The notes under the pieces were generated by a model. That model did no database searches. It was not told where the DNA came from and saw nothing but the letters and a program-made list of their open reading frames with translations. 64,000 bases of DNA from Acidimicrobiia bacterium (GTDB taxonomy: Bacteria > Actinomycetota > Acidimicrobiia > IMCC26256 > JAGNEX01), in NCBI GenBank assembly GCA_020637365.1, contig JACJWE010000001.1:186001-250000 (forward strand). The letters are read 5' to 3'. Within the stretch, counting starts at the first letter, position 1. Every line of letters starts with the position of its first letter. A program made the position numbers and the translations under genes. Below, piece after piece: positions 29,957-39,542 of this stretch.

Positions 29957-31905
29957 CGGGTTCGATTGGTGACACGGTCTTTGATGATACGGACGGTGAT
30001 GGTGTTCAGGATCCGGGCGAGTCTGGTGTTCCGGGCGTGATCGTGGTTTTGGAACAGATCGTTGATGGTGAACGCGTTGAGGTTGCTACCACGGTGACTG
30101 ATTCCAATGGTGAGTATGTTTTTGATGAGTTAGCGCCTGGTGAGTACTGCTTGAAGTTTTATGTTCCTGCCGGGATGGGTGTGTCACCTGCTGATCAGGG
30201 TTCAGACGACGCTGCGGATTCTGATGGTGTCGCCGATGGCACGATCACGATCGATGGTGTGACCTATACGGTTGTGAAGACTCCTGTGACCACGATCGTG
30301 GCTGGTGAGAACGACATGAGCTGGGATCAGGGTGTCTTCACGCCGGGTTCGATTGGTGACACGGTCTTTGACGACGCGGACGGTGATGGTGTTCAGGATC
30401 CGGGCGAGTCTGGTGTTCCGGGCGTGATCGTGGTTTTGGAACAGATCGTTGATGGTCAACGCGTTGAGATCGCTGAGACCGTGACTGATTCAGCAATGGT
30501 GAGTATGTTTTTGATGAGTTAGCGCCTGGTGAGTACTGCTTGAAGTTTTATGTTCCTGCCGGGATGGGTGTGTCACCTGCTGATCAGGGTTCAGACGACG
30601 CTGCGGATTCTGATGGTGTCGCCGATGGCACGATCACTATCGATGGTGTGACCTATACGGTTGTGAAGACTCCTGTGACCACGATCGTGGCTGGTGAGAA
30701 CGACATGAGCTGGGATCAGGGTTTGACACCGGTGTTGAACTCGATTGGGGACAAGGTCTTTACCGATAGTGACGGTGACGGTGTCCAAGACCCCGGCGAG
30801 TCTGGTGTTCCTGGCGTGATCGTGGTTTTGGAACAGATCGTTGATGGTCAACGCGTTGAGATCGCTGAGACCGTGACTGACAGCAATGGTGGGTATGTTT
30901 TTGATGGTTTAGAAGATGGGGAGTACTGCTTGAAGTTCCTCATCGATCAAGACTGGACGATTTCACCATCGAACGCTGGTGACGACGCCGCAACGGATTC
31001 TGATGGTGTGAGCGACGGCACGTTGGTTGTTGATGGTGTCACCTATCAAGTCGCGAAAACTGTGGCGACGACGTTGACAGGCGGCGAGATTGACATGACC
31101 TGGGATCAGGGCATTATCCCGCCTGTTGAGCCAGCATCGCTTGGTGATGTTGTTTGGCATGACCGTGATCGTGACGGTATCCAAAACGATGCAGAGGCCG
31201 GTCTGGCTGGTATCACCGTGAACTTGTATCGCATTGTTGACGGTGACCGTGTCGCTACAGCCTCAATGACCACTGATGCTGATGGCCGTTACCTGTTCGA
31301 AGGGTTGGAGCCTGGCACGTACTGTGTCGAGTTCCTCATCCCTGAGGTATATGGGATCTCGCCTGCTGATCAAGGCGCTGATGACTCTGCTGATTCTGAT
31401 GGTGTCGCTAACGGCACGGTCGTGATCGATGGCGACACTTTCGTTATCGCGAAGACCGGCAACGTCGTGTTAGCTGCTGGCGATGAAAACATGACTATCG
31501 ATCAAGGCGTTTATACCAACACCGCGTCGTTGGGTGACTACGTCTGGATTGACAGCAACGATGACGGCATCCAAAACGATGCTGAGACCGGTATTGCTGG
31601 TATCGAAGTCAGGCTTCTCAGCGTTGACGAGGACGGTAACCGCACCCTGCCGAGACCACAACAACCGACGAAGACGGGTTCTACCTTTTGACGGGTTAGA
31701 AGCCGGTCGATACGTCGTACAGTTCGTGGTTCCTGAGGGATACGTTCCTTCAGCTGCTGATAGCGGCAACAACGACGCCAAGGACAGTGACGGAGTTGTG
31801 GAATCAACCATCGATCAAGATGGTGTGACGTACACAATTCTTGCGTCGCCGATCGTGGACCTCTCAGCCGGTGATCAGAACCTCACGATCGATCAAGGTG
31901 TTGTC
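29957..31905 (+). repeat. Five SdrD_B-type units in tandem
   Basis: Units open SIGDTVFDDTDGDGVQDPGE (or SLGDVVWHDRDRDGIQND) and carry calcium-binding-like D-x-D-G-D motifs; they close with MSWDQG or LTIDQG. They begin near 29961, 30348, 30740, 31132 and 31525, so the period is about 390 bases. Units one and two are almost identical in DNA; units three to five diverge. SdrD_B domains bind calcium and stiffen staphylococcal Sdr adhesins. Confidence 0.88.
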
Positions 31906-32838
31906 CCCGTCAACGACGACGTCGCTGACTTGGCGTTGACGAAAACTGCAGGGCCTGTCACTAACGGCACCATGGACTGGACATTCACCGTCAAGTCCAA
32001 CGGTCCTGCAACAGCACAAAGGCCCCATCGTTGTCACCGACAACTTGCCTACAACCCTGACATACACCTCTGCTGACACGCCCGAAGGATGGACATGTTC
32101 AGCAGAAGAACAAATCGTGAAGTGTGTCACCCAAAACGATATGGCCGTCGGCGACACCGTGACGTTCACCGTCACGACCAGTGTCGATGCGCCAGCCGGC
32201 AGCAAAATCGTCAACGATGCTGCAGTCGCTGGAGCAAACGCGGAACGATCAACCGATAACAATGCCTCATCAGCTGACGCGGAAGTCCCCGGCGAAGTCA
32301 CCAACGACCCAGCCACCGACCTCACAATCACCAAATCAGCATCCGCAGCAGCACAAGCAGGCATCGCCAACTGGGAAATTGTCGTCACCAACATTTCGGA
32401 CGTCACAGCCGAAGCGGTACGAGTGACCGATCAACTGCCAGCCACGCTCACCTACGACAGCATCGAAGGTGATGGATGGACGTGTACACCGGACGGACAA
32501 ACCGTGCTGTGTGACTTTGATCAACCACTCGAGCCAGGTGATAGTGCCTCACTGGTCATGGGAACAAGTGTTGATGCCCCCGCTGGGACCATCATCACGA
32601 ACACGGCGATCGTTTCAACCGAAACACTCGAACGTGACCTCACGAACAACGAAGACGACGCACAGATCACCACGGCAGCAGCGAACAACAACACAAACCC
32701 CGTCGCATTCACAGGAGCAAACAGCCTGCGGCTCGCCGCCGCGGCGTCGCTCCTCATGCTCGGTGGGCTCCTGTTCCTCGCTGCACGACGACGCACCAAT
32801 CAAACCAACTAAGTAACTGAGCAAGGAACGTAACGGCA

Positions 32839-32870
32839 AGAGCGGGGATCCCAACCAGGGTCCCCGCTCT
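32839..32870. terminator. Hairpin terminator between convergent genes
   Basis: AGAGCGGGGA (32839-32848) pairs with TCCCCGCTCT (32861-32870); inner C-G pairs extend the stem. It lies 27 bases after the surface-protein stop and 33 bases before the aidB stop, so it could serve both strands. The downstream tract is only weakly T-rich. Confidence 0.65.
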
Positions 32871-32902
32871 CGCGTGTTGTCATGGGGTCGAGTGAGTGTG
32901 GT

Positions 32903-34564
32903 TCAGACCCGAGGGGTTGCCCGTGCGACGATCGCCGCGGTGTTGACACCAGAGGGCAAACAGCCGTAGTTCTGGGTCGGATGTTCGGTCAGGCGCGACG
33001 CGCAAAAGCCGTCGGCGACGGCGGGTGGAGCGGATCGCACCAATTGTGAGCCGATGAACACCGTGGCCAGTTGATCCGCGAGTACACGTGCTTGGAACTG
33101 CTGGTCGGCGACCGAGGACTGGCCGAGGTCGACCAGTAGCCCTTCGAGACGGCCGATGGCCGCGTCCAGTCGAACGTCTGCACCGGCGCTGAGGCGCACC
33201 TCGGTCAAGAACGCGTCGGCGACCTGGGGATCGCGTCCAAGCGCACGCAAAATGTCGAGGCATTGGACGTTACCGCTGCCTTCCCAAATTGCGTTCACGG
33301 GCGATTCACGGAACAGCCGCGGCATGATCGTCGTTTCCATCACCCCGCTGCCGCCGATGACCTCCATCGCTTCGTACGCATGACCGGGCGTTCGTTTGCA
33401 GATCCAGTATTTCCCAACCGCCGTAGCCATACGGGCGAGCGCAGCGGCGTGGTCGTCATGGCTCGCTTCGTCCAAGGCTCGAGCCACTCGAAGCGTCATG
33501 GCGAGAGACCCTTCAGCTTCGATTGCCAAGTCGGCCAGCACATTGTCCATGAGCGGCTGTTCGTTCAACGGTTTGCCGAACGCCTGTCGGAAACGGCAGT
33601 GATGTGTGGCCTGAGCGACGGCCTGACGCATCCCTGCACTCGACCCGATCATGCAGTCGAACCGGGTCATCGCCACCATGTCAATGATGGTCGCAACGCC
33701 ACGTCCGGGGTCACCCAGCATCCAACCGAGCGCGCCGCGCAGCTCCGTTTCGCAGGACGCGTTGGCGACATTGCCCATTTTCGATTTCAGCTGTTGAATC
33801 TCGAACGGGTTCTTGTCACCGTCTGGCAGCCACCGGGGGACGAGGAAGCAGCTGAGGCCGTCTCGCTCTTGTGCGAGCACGAGGAATGCGTCACACATGG
33901 GTGCCGAAACAAAGAACTTATGCCCTGTCAGCAGGTACGGTGCGCCCGAGCCGGTCCGTCCGTCGGCAGGCTCCGCCCGGGTGGTATTCGCCCGCACATC
34001 GGAGCCGCCCTGTTTCTCGGTCATAGCCATGCCGATGGTGGCGCCGAGCTTGCCGCTCACCGGGCCGTTCGTCGGATCGTAGGCACGGGAATGAATGAGC
34101 GGCAGCCATTCGTCAGCGAGACCCGGGTCTGCTCGCAGCGAAGGTGTCGCGGCAAAGGTCATGGTGATGGGGCATCCGTGGGCGGCCTCAACCTGTGCCT
34201 GCATGTAGTACTTGGCGGCGCGGACCACATGTGCGCCCGAACCCGGCTCGGTCCACGGTGATGCGTGGAGCCCCATCTCGATCGACTGCGCCATGAGTTG
34301 GTGGTAGGCGGGATGGAACTCGATCTCATCGATCCGGTGGCCGTACCGATCATGGGTGAACAGCCGCGGCCTGTTCTCGTTGGCCAGGAAGCCGAGTTTG
34401 ATGTTGTCCGGCAGCCCCGTTTGTGCCCCGACCTGGTCGATGGTGTCTTGGGCCCACCCGCCGCCTTCACGGTCGAGTCCTTCGATCAGTGCTGCATCAG
34501 TTCGATAGAGGTTGTAACCCTCGAGCGGCGGCGGCACATTGAAGACCGAATGTGTGACCGCCAT
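32903..34564 (-). CDS. aidB: AidB-family acyl-CoA dehydrogenase
   Basis: A 553-residue flavoprotein that aligns by eye with E. coli AidB: the N-terminus THSVFNVPPPLEGYNLYRTD, FHPAYHQLM, then CPITMTFAATPSLR, the flavin loop MAMTEKQGGSDVRANTT, and VNAIWEGSGNVQCLDILRAL. AidB is an alkylation-response protein that binds DNA and FAD and is thought to protect or repair alkylated DNA; its reaction is not settled. The ATG at 34564 has GGAGG five bases upstream, better than the ATG at 34591. It follows cobO by 39 bases on the same strand and may share its message. Confidence 0.92.
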   Translation of the reverse strand: MAVTHSVFNVPPPLEGYNLYRTDAALIEGLDREGGGWAQDTIDQVGAQTGLPDNIKLGFLANENRPRLFTHDRYGHRIDEIEFHPAYHQLMAQSIEMGLHASPWTEPGSGAHVVRAAKYYMQAQVEAAHGCPITMTFAATPSLRADPGLADEWLPLIHSRAYDPTNGPVSGKLGATIGMAMTEKQGGSDVRANTTRAEPADGRTGSGAPYLLTGHKFFVSAPMCDAFLVLAQERDGLSCFLVPRWLPDGDKNPFEIQQLKSKMGNVANASCETELRGALGWMLGDPGRGVATIIDMVAMTRFDCMIGSSAGMRQAVAQATHHCRFRQAFGKPLNEQPLMDNVLADLAIEAEGSLAMTLRVARALDEASHDDHAAALARMATAVGKYWICKRTPGHAYEAMEVIGGSGVMETTIMPRLFRESPVNAIWEGSGNVQCLDILRALGRDPQVADAFLTEVRLSAGADVRLDAAIGRLEGLLVDLGQSSVADQQFQARVLADQLATVFIGSQLVRSAPPAVADGFCASRLTEHPTQNYGCLPSGVNTAAIVARATPRV

Positions 34565-34603
34565 CACTACCTCCGCAGTGTCGGGTTGCATCTCAGCATC
34601 GAA

Positions 34604-35167
34604 TTAATAGTCGATGCCCTTCTTGGCTCGTATGCCCGCCTGATACGCGTGTTTCACTTCGACCATGTCGGTCACGGTGTCGGCCATGTCGATCAAACGA
34701 TCGGGGGCGTCGCGCCCTGTGGCGATGAGCGAACACTTCTCGGGGCGGTTTTCGAGGGTTCGGTACACGTCTTCGACGTCGACCCATTCCCAGGTGAGGG
34801 GATAGGTGATCTCATCGAGGATAACCAGCCGGAACTTGTCGGAATTGATCGCGGATTTAGCGGTTTCCCAGGCAGCCTGCGCCGCGATGATGTCCAACTG
34901 GAGGTCTTCTGAATCCCAGCTGAAACCTTCGCCCAACGAGTGCCAAGTAACGCCGAGCTGCTCAGCGATCTTCTGTTCGCCGGTTTTCCAATCGCCGGAT
35001 TTGATGAATTGAACAACGGCGACCGGCCATTCGAGGGCGATGGCTCGAAGCATCGTCCCGAACGCAGCGCTTGACTTGCCCTTTCCATTGCCCGTGTGCA
35101 CGAGCATCAGCGAGGTGGCGCTTTTGAGGTCGTCGGGCCGGGGGTCCAGTTGAAGTGGCTCAGACAT
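34604..35167 (-). CDS. cobO: Cob(I)yrinic acid a,c-diamide adenosyltransferase
   Basis: A 187-residue CobO/BtuR-type ATP:corrinoid adenosyltransferase, which attaches the 5'-deoxyadenosyl group of ATP to the cobalt of a corrinoid in adenosylcobalamin synthesis or salvage. The P-loop TGNGKGKSSAAFG is at residues 25-37, VVQFIKSGDWKTGE follows, and LVILDEITYPLTW is the Walker-B-like motif. The ATG at 35167 begins just before SEPLQLDPRPDD. The gene is between the flavin-binding protein and aidB. No other cobalamin gene and no cobalamin riboswitch is visible nearby. Confidence 0.93.
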   Translation of the reverse strand: MSEPLQLDPRPDDLKSATSLMLVHTGNGKGKSSAAFGTMLRAIALEWPVAVVQFIKSGDWKTGEQKIAEQLGVTWHSLGEGFSWDSEDLQLDIIAAQAAWETAKSAINSDKFRLVILDEITYPLTWEWVDVEDVYRTLENRPEKCSLIATGRDAPDRLIDMADTVTDMVEVKHAYQAGIRAKKGIDY

Positions 35168-35220
35168 GGTTGAACTTTCGTGTTTGAGTGATCGGACTGA
35201 GGAGCGGTTCGAGACTCGAT

Positions 35221-35880
35221 TTACCGTTTCGCCAGGTTCCGGAGGGCCGTGGGCACCGGTCTGCCCGGTGGCAGATCTTTCGCATCTTGGGGTTCGCCGA
35301 AGACGGTGCGGACGGGGATCACCCCGGCCCACCAGGGACCAGCGAGATCGTCGGTATCGTCGGAGGGGTCGCCGGTTCGGATCTTTGCCGAGGATTCACT
35401 CAACGGGAGCGCCAACACCGACGTCAATGCCATCTCCGCGTCGGTCGGTGGGCGGCTTCCGTCCCAACGGGGAGCGACGTGGTTCACAACCGCCTTGAGG
35501 CCAGCTGCTTTCTCGTCGCCGTCGACCAAGCGGGCAGTGCCGCGAACAACGACGCAGCGAAAGTTCATCGAGTGGTGAAATGCGCTGCGGGCCATGACGA
35601 GGCCGTCGACGTGGGTGACGGTGAGGCAGCAGTCGCTTCCGTCGAGTGCGTTGATCAACGCGTTGCGGGAAGAGCCGTGGATGTACAAGGTGTCATTGAT
35701 GCGTCCGTACGCCATGGGCAACGTGATCGGCCCGTCCTCGGTCATGCCCGCGACGTGGGCGACGACGCCAGCATCGAGGATGGCGCAGATGGTGTCCCTG
35801 TCGTAATGGCCCCGTTTTGGCAACCGTCGCAGTCGCGTCCGGTTCGTCGGGGAAACCTGTTGGTCGTTATCTGAGTCCAT
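35221..35880 (-). CDS. Pyridoxamine 5'-phosphate oxidase-like FMN-binding protein
   Basis: A 219-residue protein of the flavin-nucleotide-binding split-barrel group (NimA/PNPOx-like). Visible are LPKRGHYDRDTICAILDAG, VAHVAGMTEDGPITLPMAYG, and the phosphate-contact region YIHGSSRNALINAL. The ends LAGPWWAGVIPVRTVFGEP also fit. Such proteins bind FMN, F420 or heme and reduce small molecules; the substrate is unknown. The ATG at 35880 precedes DSDNDQQVSPTNRTR. It is the likely first gene of a row with cobO (53 bases apart) and aidB. Confidence 0.82.
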   Translation of the reverse strand: MDSDNDQQVSPTNRTRLRRLPKRGHYDRDTICAILDAGVVAHVAGMTEDGPITLPMAYGRINDTLYIHGSSRNALINALDGSDCCLTVTHVDGLVMARSAFHHSMNFRCVVVRGTARLVDGDEKAAGLKAVVNHVAPRWDGSRPPTDAEMALTSVLALPLSESSAKIRTGDPSDDTDDLAGPWWAGVIPVRTVFGEPQDAKDLPPGRPVPTALRNLAKR

Positions 35881-36230
35881 GTGCTGCCTGTCCGCCGCCG
35901 CTGCGCAAACACTGAGACGGTCAGCGGATAGGAGCTGACCCTTTGAACGCTTGTGGTATGTGCCGTTTGCCAACGCAGCTTTCGCCGCGGTCCGCTCGCT
36001 GTGGCTTGGCCTATCCGCCAGGCCTCGGAGCGGTGCGCTTGTGGTCTGGGGCGTTCGAGTCCCGGCGCAGTGGCGAGGGACGAACCTAGCATTCCGCGCA
36101 AGTGGGTCCCCACGTCGCACCGTACGCGTCGCTGGACTTGTGTGCGCTTGGCCACATAGATGTGTGTGGGGGCTGATTTGGTGCTTGAACGGTTGTGTGG
36201 GTGTGGCACCCATTTGGCTAGTCTCTAACT
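35881..36230. other. Intergenic region between divergent genes
   Basis: About 350 bases between the flavin-binding protein and the Rrf2 regulator, with no convincing gene. Its right end carries the inverted repeat annotated at 36220-36238. Confidence 0.45.
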
Positions 36231-36238
36231 ATGAGACT
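36220..36238. promoter_or_regulatory. Inverted repeat over the Rrf2 start codon
   Basis: AGTCTC (36220-36225) and GAGACT (36233-36238) form 6-bp arms with a 7-base spacer that includes the start ATG (36231). A TAGTCT hexamer at 36219-36224 could be a -10 element, in which case the message would be almost leaderless. Autoregulation by the Rrf2 protein is an inference from position. Confidence 0.4.
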
Positions 36239-36671
36239 TGAAGTAACCCGAAAGAGTGAACTAGCTGTTCGGGTCCTGCAATGTCTGGCTAGCAGCGATG
36301 GGCTTCGCAAAGGTGCAGACCTGGCAGCCTCGGTCCATTCGAGTCCAGGGTTTCTCGCACAGACGATCTCGCCACTGGCCCAACGGGGCTGGGTGACCTC
36401 TGACCCCGGACCAGCCGGCGGATATCGCCTCGTCGCCGATCCAGCGACGATCACCCTTCTCGATGTCATCGAAGCCGTCGAAGGCCCGATCCACTCCAAG
36501 CGATGTGTGGTTTCCAAACAAGACTGTGGGCGAGCTGGGCAGTGCCTAATGCACCATTCCTGGCATCGAGCCCGCCGCAACCTGACCGAGTCGCTGAGCG
36601 CGATCGCCGTGTTAGACGCCGATCTACCGGTTCCGGCACCAGCACCGACCCCAACCTCTGCAAAGCGATGA
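36231..36671 (+). CDS. Rrf2-family Fe-S transcriptional regulator (NsrR/IscR-like)
   Basis: A 146-residue winged-helix repressor. The DNA-binding part includes ELAVRVLQCLASSDG and PGFLAQTISPLAQRGWV, with the wing GPAGGYRLVADP. Three cysteines in RCVVSKQDCGRAGQC (C-x6-C-x5-C) match the cluster ligands of NsrR/IscR proteins that sense nitric oxide or Fe-S status. A tail rich in Pro and Ala ends the protein. Its stop overlaps the next ATG (ATGA), so the YwiC-like gene is co-translated. Which signal it senses cannot be told from sequence. Confidence 0.88.
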   Translation: MRLEVTRKSELAVRVLQCLASSDGLRKGADLAASVHSSPGFLAQTISPLAQRGWVTSDPGPAGGYRLVADPATITLLDVIEAVEGPIHSKRCVVSKQDCGRAGQCLMHHSWHRARRNLTESLSAIAVLDADLPVPAPAPTPTSAKR

Positions 36672-37525
36672 GCATCTCGTCTCGACCCCAACAGCGAACT
36701 CAAGGGGGTGCAACCTCCCCGTCGACGAACCGCCCCCAGCGCTCGACGAAACCTGAATGGAAAAAGGTTGCCATCCCCAGCGAACACGGTGGATGGAGCC
36801 TCACCCTCGAACCGGTGGTCTTGGGCCTGATCGCAAGCTGGTCGATCGCTGGGCTGCTTGTCGGCATCGCGACGCTGCTGGTGTTCCTGGCCCGCACCCC
36901 ACTCAAGGTCGTCTTGGTCGACCGATGGCGCGACCGATGGCTGCCCCGCACCGCACTTGCTGCCAAGTTCGCGGCTGCTGAACTGTCGGTCGTCATAGCA
37001 TCGATGGCCGCAGCGATTGCCCTGGCAGATGACTTTGGGTTTCTCGCACCAGCGGCGTTCGCTCTGCCGCTGGTAGCGATCGAACTATGGTTCGACATGC
37101 GCAGCAAATCCCGACGACTGCTGCCCGAACTCGCGGGTGCGATCGGTATCGGAGCGGCAGCGACCGTCATCGCTTTGGCGGGTGGGCTCGGCACGAAGGT
37201 CGCCTATGGGCTGTGGCTTTTGGTCGCGGGCCGAGCGTGTGCCGCGCTGCCCTTCGTTCGCACCCAGCTCGACCGCGCCGCTCAGCGTCCGGTGTCGCTC
37301 GTACCGAGCGATGTGGCTCAAGCGGCCGTGCTCTTTGTCTGTGCCGTGGGTGCATCACAGCACATGGTGCCTTGGGCAGGGGTGGTCGCCATTGGGGTGA
37401 TGGCGGTTGCAGACTGGGTGATGGTGCGTCGTCCACCACAACGCGCGGTGCTCATCGGTGCTCAGCAGAGCGTCATCGGCCTCGTCGTGGTGCTAGCCGA
37501 TGGGATTGCGGTCCACTCGCTGTAG
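36668..37525 (+). CDS. YwiC-like membrane protein
   Basis: A 285-residue polytopic protein. After about 35 basic, polar residues comes VAIPSEHGGWSLTLEPVVLG, the strongly conserved opening of the YwiC-like family, then about eight hydrophobic segments. The function of YwiC is unknown; in Bacillus subtilis the gene lies near anaerobic nitrate-respiration genes. Coupling here to an NsrR/IscR-like regulator agrees with a link to nitrogen oxides or redox stress, which is inference only. Confidence 0.85.
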   Translation: MSISSRPQQRTQGGATSPSTNRPQRSTKPEWKKVAIPSEHGGWSLTLEPVVLGLIASWSIAGLLVGIATLLVFLARTPLKVVLVDRWRDRWLPRTALAAKFAAAELSVVIASMAAAIALADDFGFLAPAAFALPLVAIELWFDMRSKSRRLLPELAGAIGIGAAATVIALAGGLGTKVAYGLWLLVAGRACAALPFVRTQLDRAAQRPVSLVPSDVAQAAVLFVCAVGASQHMVPWAGVVAIGVMAVADWVMVRRPPQRAVLIGAQQSVIGLVVVLADGIAVHSL

Positions 37526-37571
37526 CAGGTTTCCAACGACTTGAGACGGTCCACGGCTGCCCGATGGAGCG

Positions 37572-39542
37572 TCACCACGAGCCGCCACCCCCGCCTCCGC
37601 CGCCCCCGCCCGAAAAGCCACCACCGGAGAATCCACCGCCACCCGACGAACTCCGCGGTGTGGAAACGGTCGCCATCTGGGACGATGCGCGGTCGGTCAT
37701 GTTCGCCAGCGAGTTGGCGAACACAAAGCGGTCCCACGGGCCGACGCCGACGTACCACCGAGTCGTGTCCTGGAAGTTCGCATCGGTGAGCGTGCTGAAA
37801 GCCTGGGCCCACCGATCGACCACGCCAAAACACACCGCATAGGGGAGATATTCGGCGAAATGTTTGGTGAGGATCTGCTCGCGCTCTGCGTACTGGGCGT
37901 ACTCTTTATCCGCATTTTCAATGAAGTCTTGGAATCCGAGGAGTCGCGCGTACAGCGCAGAGCCTTTCGCCGTGCGTGCGGGCATTCTCGGCGAAATGAT
38001 CATGAAGCAGGCCCCCGCAACCAGTCCCGCGATCGGCAGCAACGCCCAGCGTGATTCGGTCGAGAAGCTGGTGATCAAACCGATGAAACCCCCGGTGAGC
38101 AGGACCGTTCCTATCCCCAGATAGATGCCGCGAATGCGATTTGGATCACCGCGAAAGTATCCGAGACGTTCCATATCTTTCGACAGGTCGTTGCGGAGCT
38201 CGACCATGCGTGCGGCACTCGATGCCCCCGCCTTGGACAGCAAGACCGATGTCTTGGCTCCCGGGAACAACACGGTCAACAACGACCGTTCGTGTTTGGC
38301 GAGGCCGGTGAAGTCTCCGTTTAGCAGCTCGAGATTCCAGTCTTGTCGTCCAAAGAAGCGTGGTTTTTCGAGCTCGACGATACGCATGTAGCCGCGCTGG
38401 GCCAGGTCGATAATCGTCGATGTCAGGTCGCGGGCATCGGCGCGTTCATCGATCAGCACGCCGGCATGGGCCGGGGCGATGCCCTCAGGTGGGCTGAACT
38501 CGACGACGACCTGGGGTCGCTCGAAGAGTCCACGTTTGCGGGGCGGGGCGTCCGTTGGCAACGCTGCATGTCCATCGGTCCAGGTCACATCGTCGCGTCC
38601 ACGAGACCACGCCGCGTACAACACGCCGATGACACCCGCCCCAGCAAGAGCAACGGCGCTGGCGGTGGCACCGGGTGCGGGATCGGTGAGGCCGACGAAG
38701 GGGTCCGGCTCACCGGGTACGCCGGTGAGGTCTTCACTGTGGTTGTCGTAGCGTGGACCGAGGTTTGTGACCGTCCCGTTTGGCAGCCAGAGATCGACGG
38801 TGAATCCGTCGCCTGGGGCGACTCCTTCGAGCTGAGCAAAGGTGGCGACGCGGCCTTCGGTCGAGGCTGACGAACATGGGGTGGTCGACCCGATCGGCCC
38901 GGCGTAGCAAGCGGCCTCGTTGGGTGAGACCGGCAATGTGACCGTGACATGGGCAGACTCGATCGGCACGTCCCACTGGTCGCCGGTCACGTCCCAGGTG
39001 AGTAGTTCCTGACCTGCGGACTCGATCATGTTGTCTTCGACCACATACGAGATGACATATTGCTGGACGCCGCTGATCGTCCGGTCGGGGCTGCCGATCC
39101 GGAACACCTGGTTGCCTGCTTCGGTGTACTCATAGAGGTTGGCGGGCGCTCCGGTAGGTGAGCTGACCGATAGGTCTGAGAATTGCCACACACGGTCGAG
39201 CGTCGGGTCGTCTTGGTCTTGAACGCGCCACGGAATGAAACGCATGATGCCGTGGCGATCCTGACCTCCGAAGTCATAGGTGATCGTTTCGACCACCTCC
39301 AGGGCGCCCGAGTCTCTCAACATGATGTCGACATCCATCGACCGGATCGATTCTGAGGTTTGAGCGCCAGCAGGCTGTGAGCCCGACAGCAGCGGTGCAG
39401 CGATCACGGCAATCCATACCCAACACAGTGCGACGAACCTGAGCCGTCGCTGGATAGGCGAACCGTTAAACGTCGTCGTGGACACGTGTCGTCGGGGCGA
39501 GGCCGTCAATGAGCGCATCTCCAAAGTGTAGGGAGCCATCAT
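37572..39542 (-). CDS. DUF2207 membrane protein with Gly-rich tail
   Basis: About 656 residues. A signal-like helix (VALCWVWIAVIAAPLLSG) is followed by an extracytoplasmic domain starting IRSMDVDIMLRDSGALEVVE and containing DFGGQDRHGIMRFIPWR, the DUF2207 N-terminal hallmark. A transmembrane helix lies near AVALAGAGVIGVLYAAW and two more near GIYLGIGTVLLTGGFIGLI. The C-terminus is SSGGGGFSGGG followed by a long Gly run and SW. Function is unknown. The start is uncertain: ATGs at 39599, 39542 and 39518 lack clear ribosome-binding sites. The gene is divergent from the AstE/AspA gene. Confidence 0.82.
   Translation of the reverse strand: MMAPYTLEMRSLTASPRRHVSTTTFNGSPIQRRLRFVALCWVWIAVIAAPLLSGSQPAGAQTSESIRSMDVDIMLRDSGALEVVETITYDFGGQDRHGIMRFIPWRVQDQDDPTLDRVWQFSDLSVSSPTGAPANLYEYTEAGNQVFRIGSPDRTISGVQQYVISYVVEDNMIESAGQELLTWDVTGDQWDVPIESAHVTVTLPVSPNEAACYAGPIGSTTPCSSASTEGRVATFAQLEGVAPGDGFTVDLWLPNGTVTNLGPRYDNHSEDLTGVPGEPDPFVGLTDPAPGATASAVALAGAGVIGVLYAAWSRGRDDVTWTDGHAALPTDAPPRKRGLFERPQVVVEFSPPEGIAPAHAGVLIDERADARDLTSTIIDLAQRGYMRIVELEKPRFFGRQDWNLELLNGDFTGLAKHERSLLTVLFPGAKTSVLLSKAGASSAARMVELRNDLSKDMERLGYFRGDPNRIRGIYLGIGTVLLTGGFIGLITSFSTESRWALLPIAGLVAGACFMIISPRMPARTAKGSALYARLLGFQDFIENADKEYAQYAEREQILTKHFAEYLPYAVCFGVVDRWAQAFSTLTDANFQDTTRWYVGVGPWDRFVFANSLANMTDRASSQMATVSTPRSSSGGGGFSGGGFSGGGGGGGGGGSW

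Larger units (their letters stand above)
24411..32812 (+). pseudogene. Giant sortase-type surface protein with DUF11 and SdrD_B repeats, about eight frameshifts
   Basis: A single protein of about 2,800 residues can be followed through several frames. GTG 24411, with GAAGGGA six bases upstream, starts a signal peptide (IALIGVLALVLGVVALMQ, cleavage near DALAS). Then come DUF11-like domains (24.5-26.6 kb), one SdrD_B-like domain (26.6-27.0 kb, YGDYVWLDANADGIQDEG), four DUF11-type units separated by Thr-rich linkers (27.1-29.8 kb), five SdrD_B units (29.96-31.9 kb), two more DUF11 units, and a C-terminal sorting signal VAFTG + hydrophobic helix + RRR. Frame changes lie near 25480, 25655, 28505, 29820, 30490, 31660 and 32025. 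VAFTG resembles the LAxTG signal of class E sortases. It is probably an adhesin or cell-surface scaffold. Confidence 0.8.

Noticed and set aside
27000..31900. Possible CRISPR array because of regularly spaced repeats
   Set aside because: The repeats are long, coding and in tandem protein domains; there are no short unique spacers and no cas genes.
34604..35332. Cobalamin riboswitch upstream of cobO
   Set aside because: The cobO gene starts 53 bases after the previous gene, and I could not find the B12-box type conserved core.
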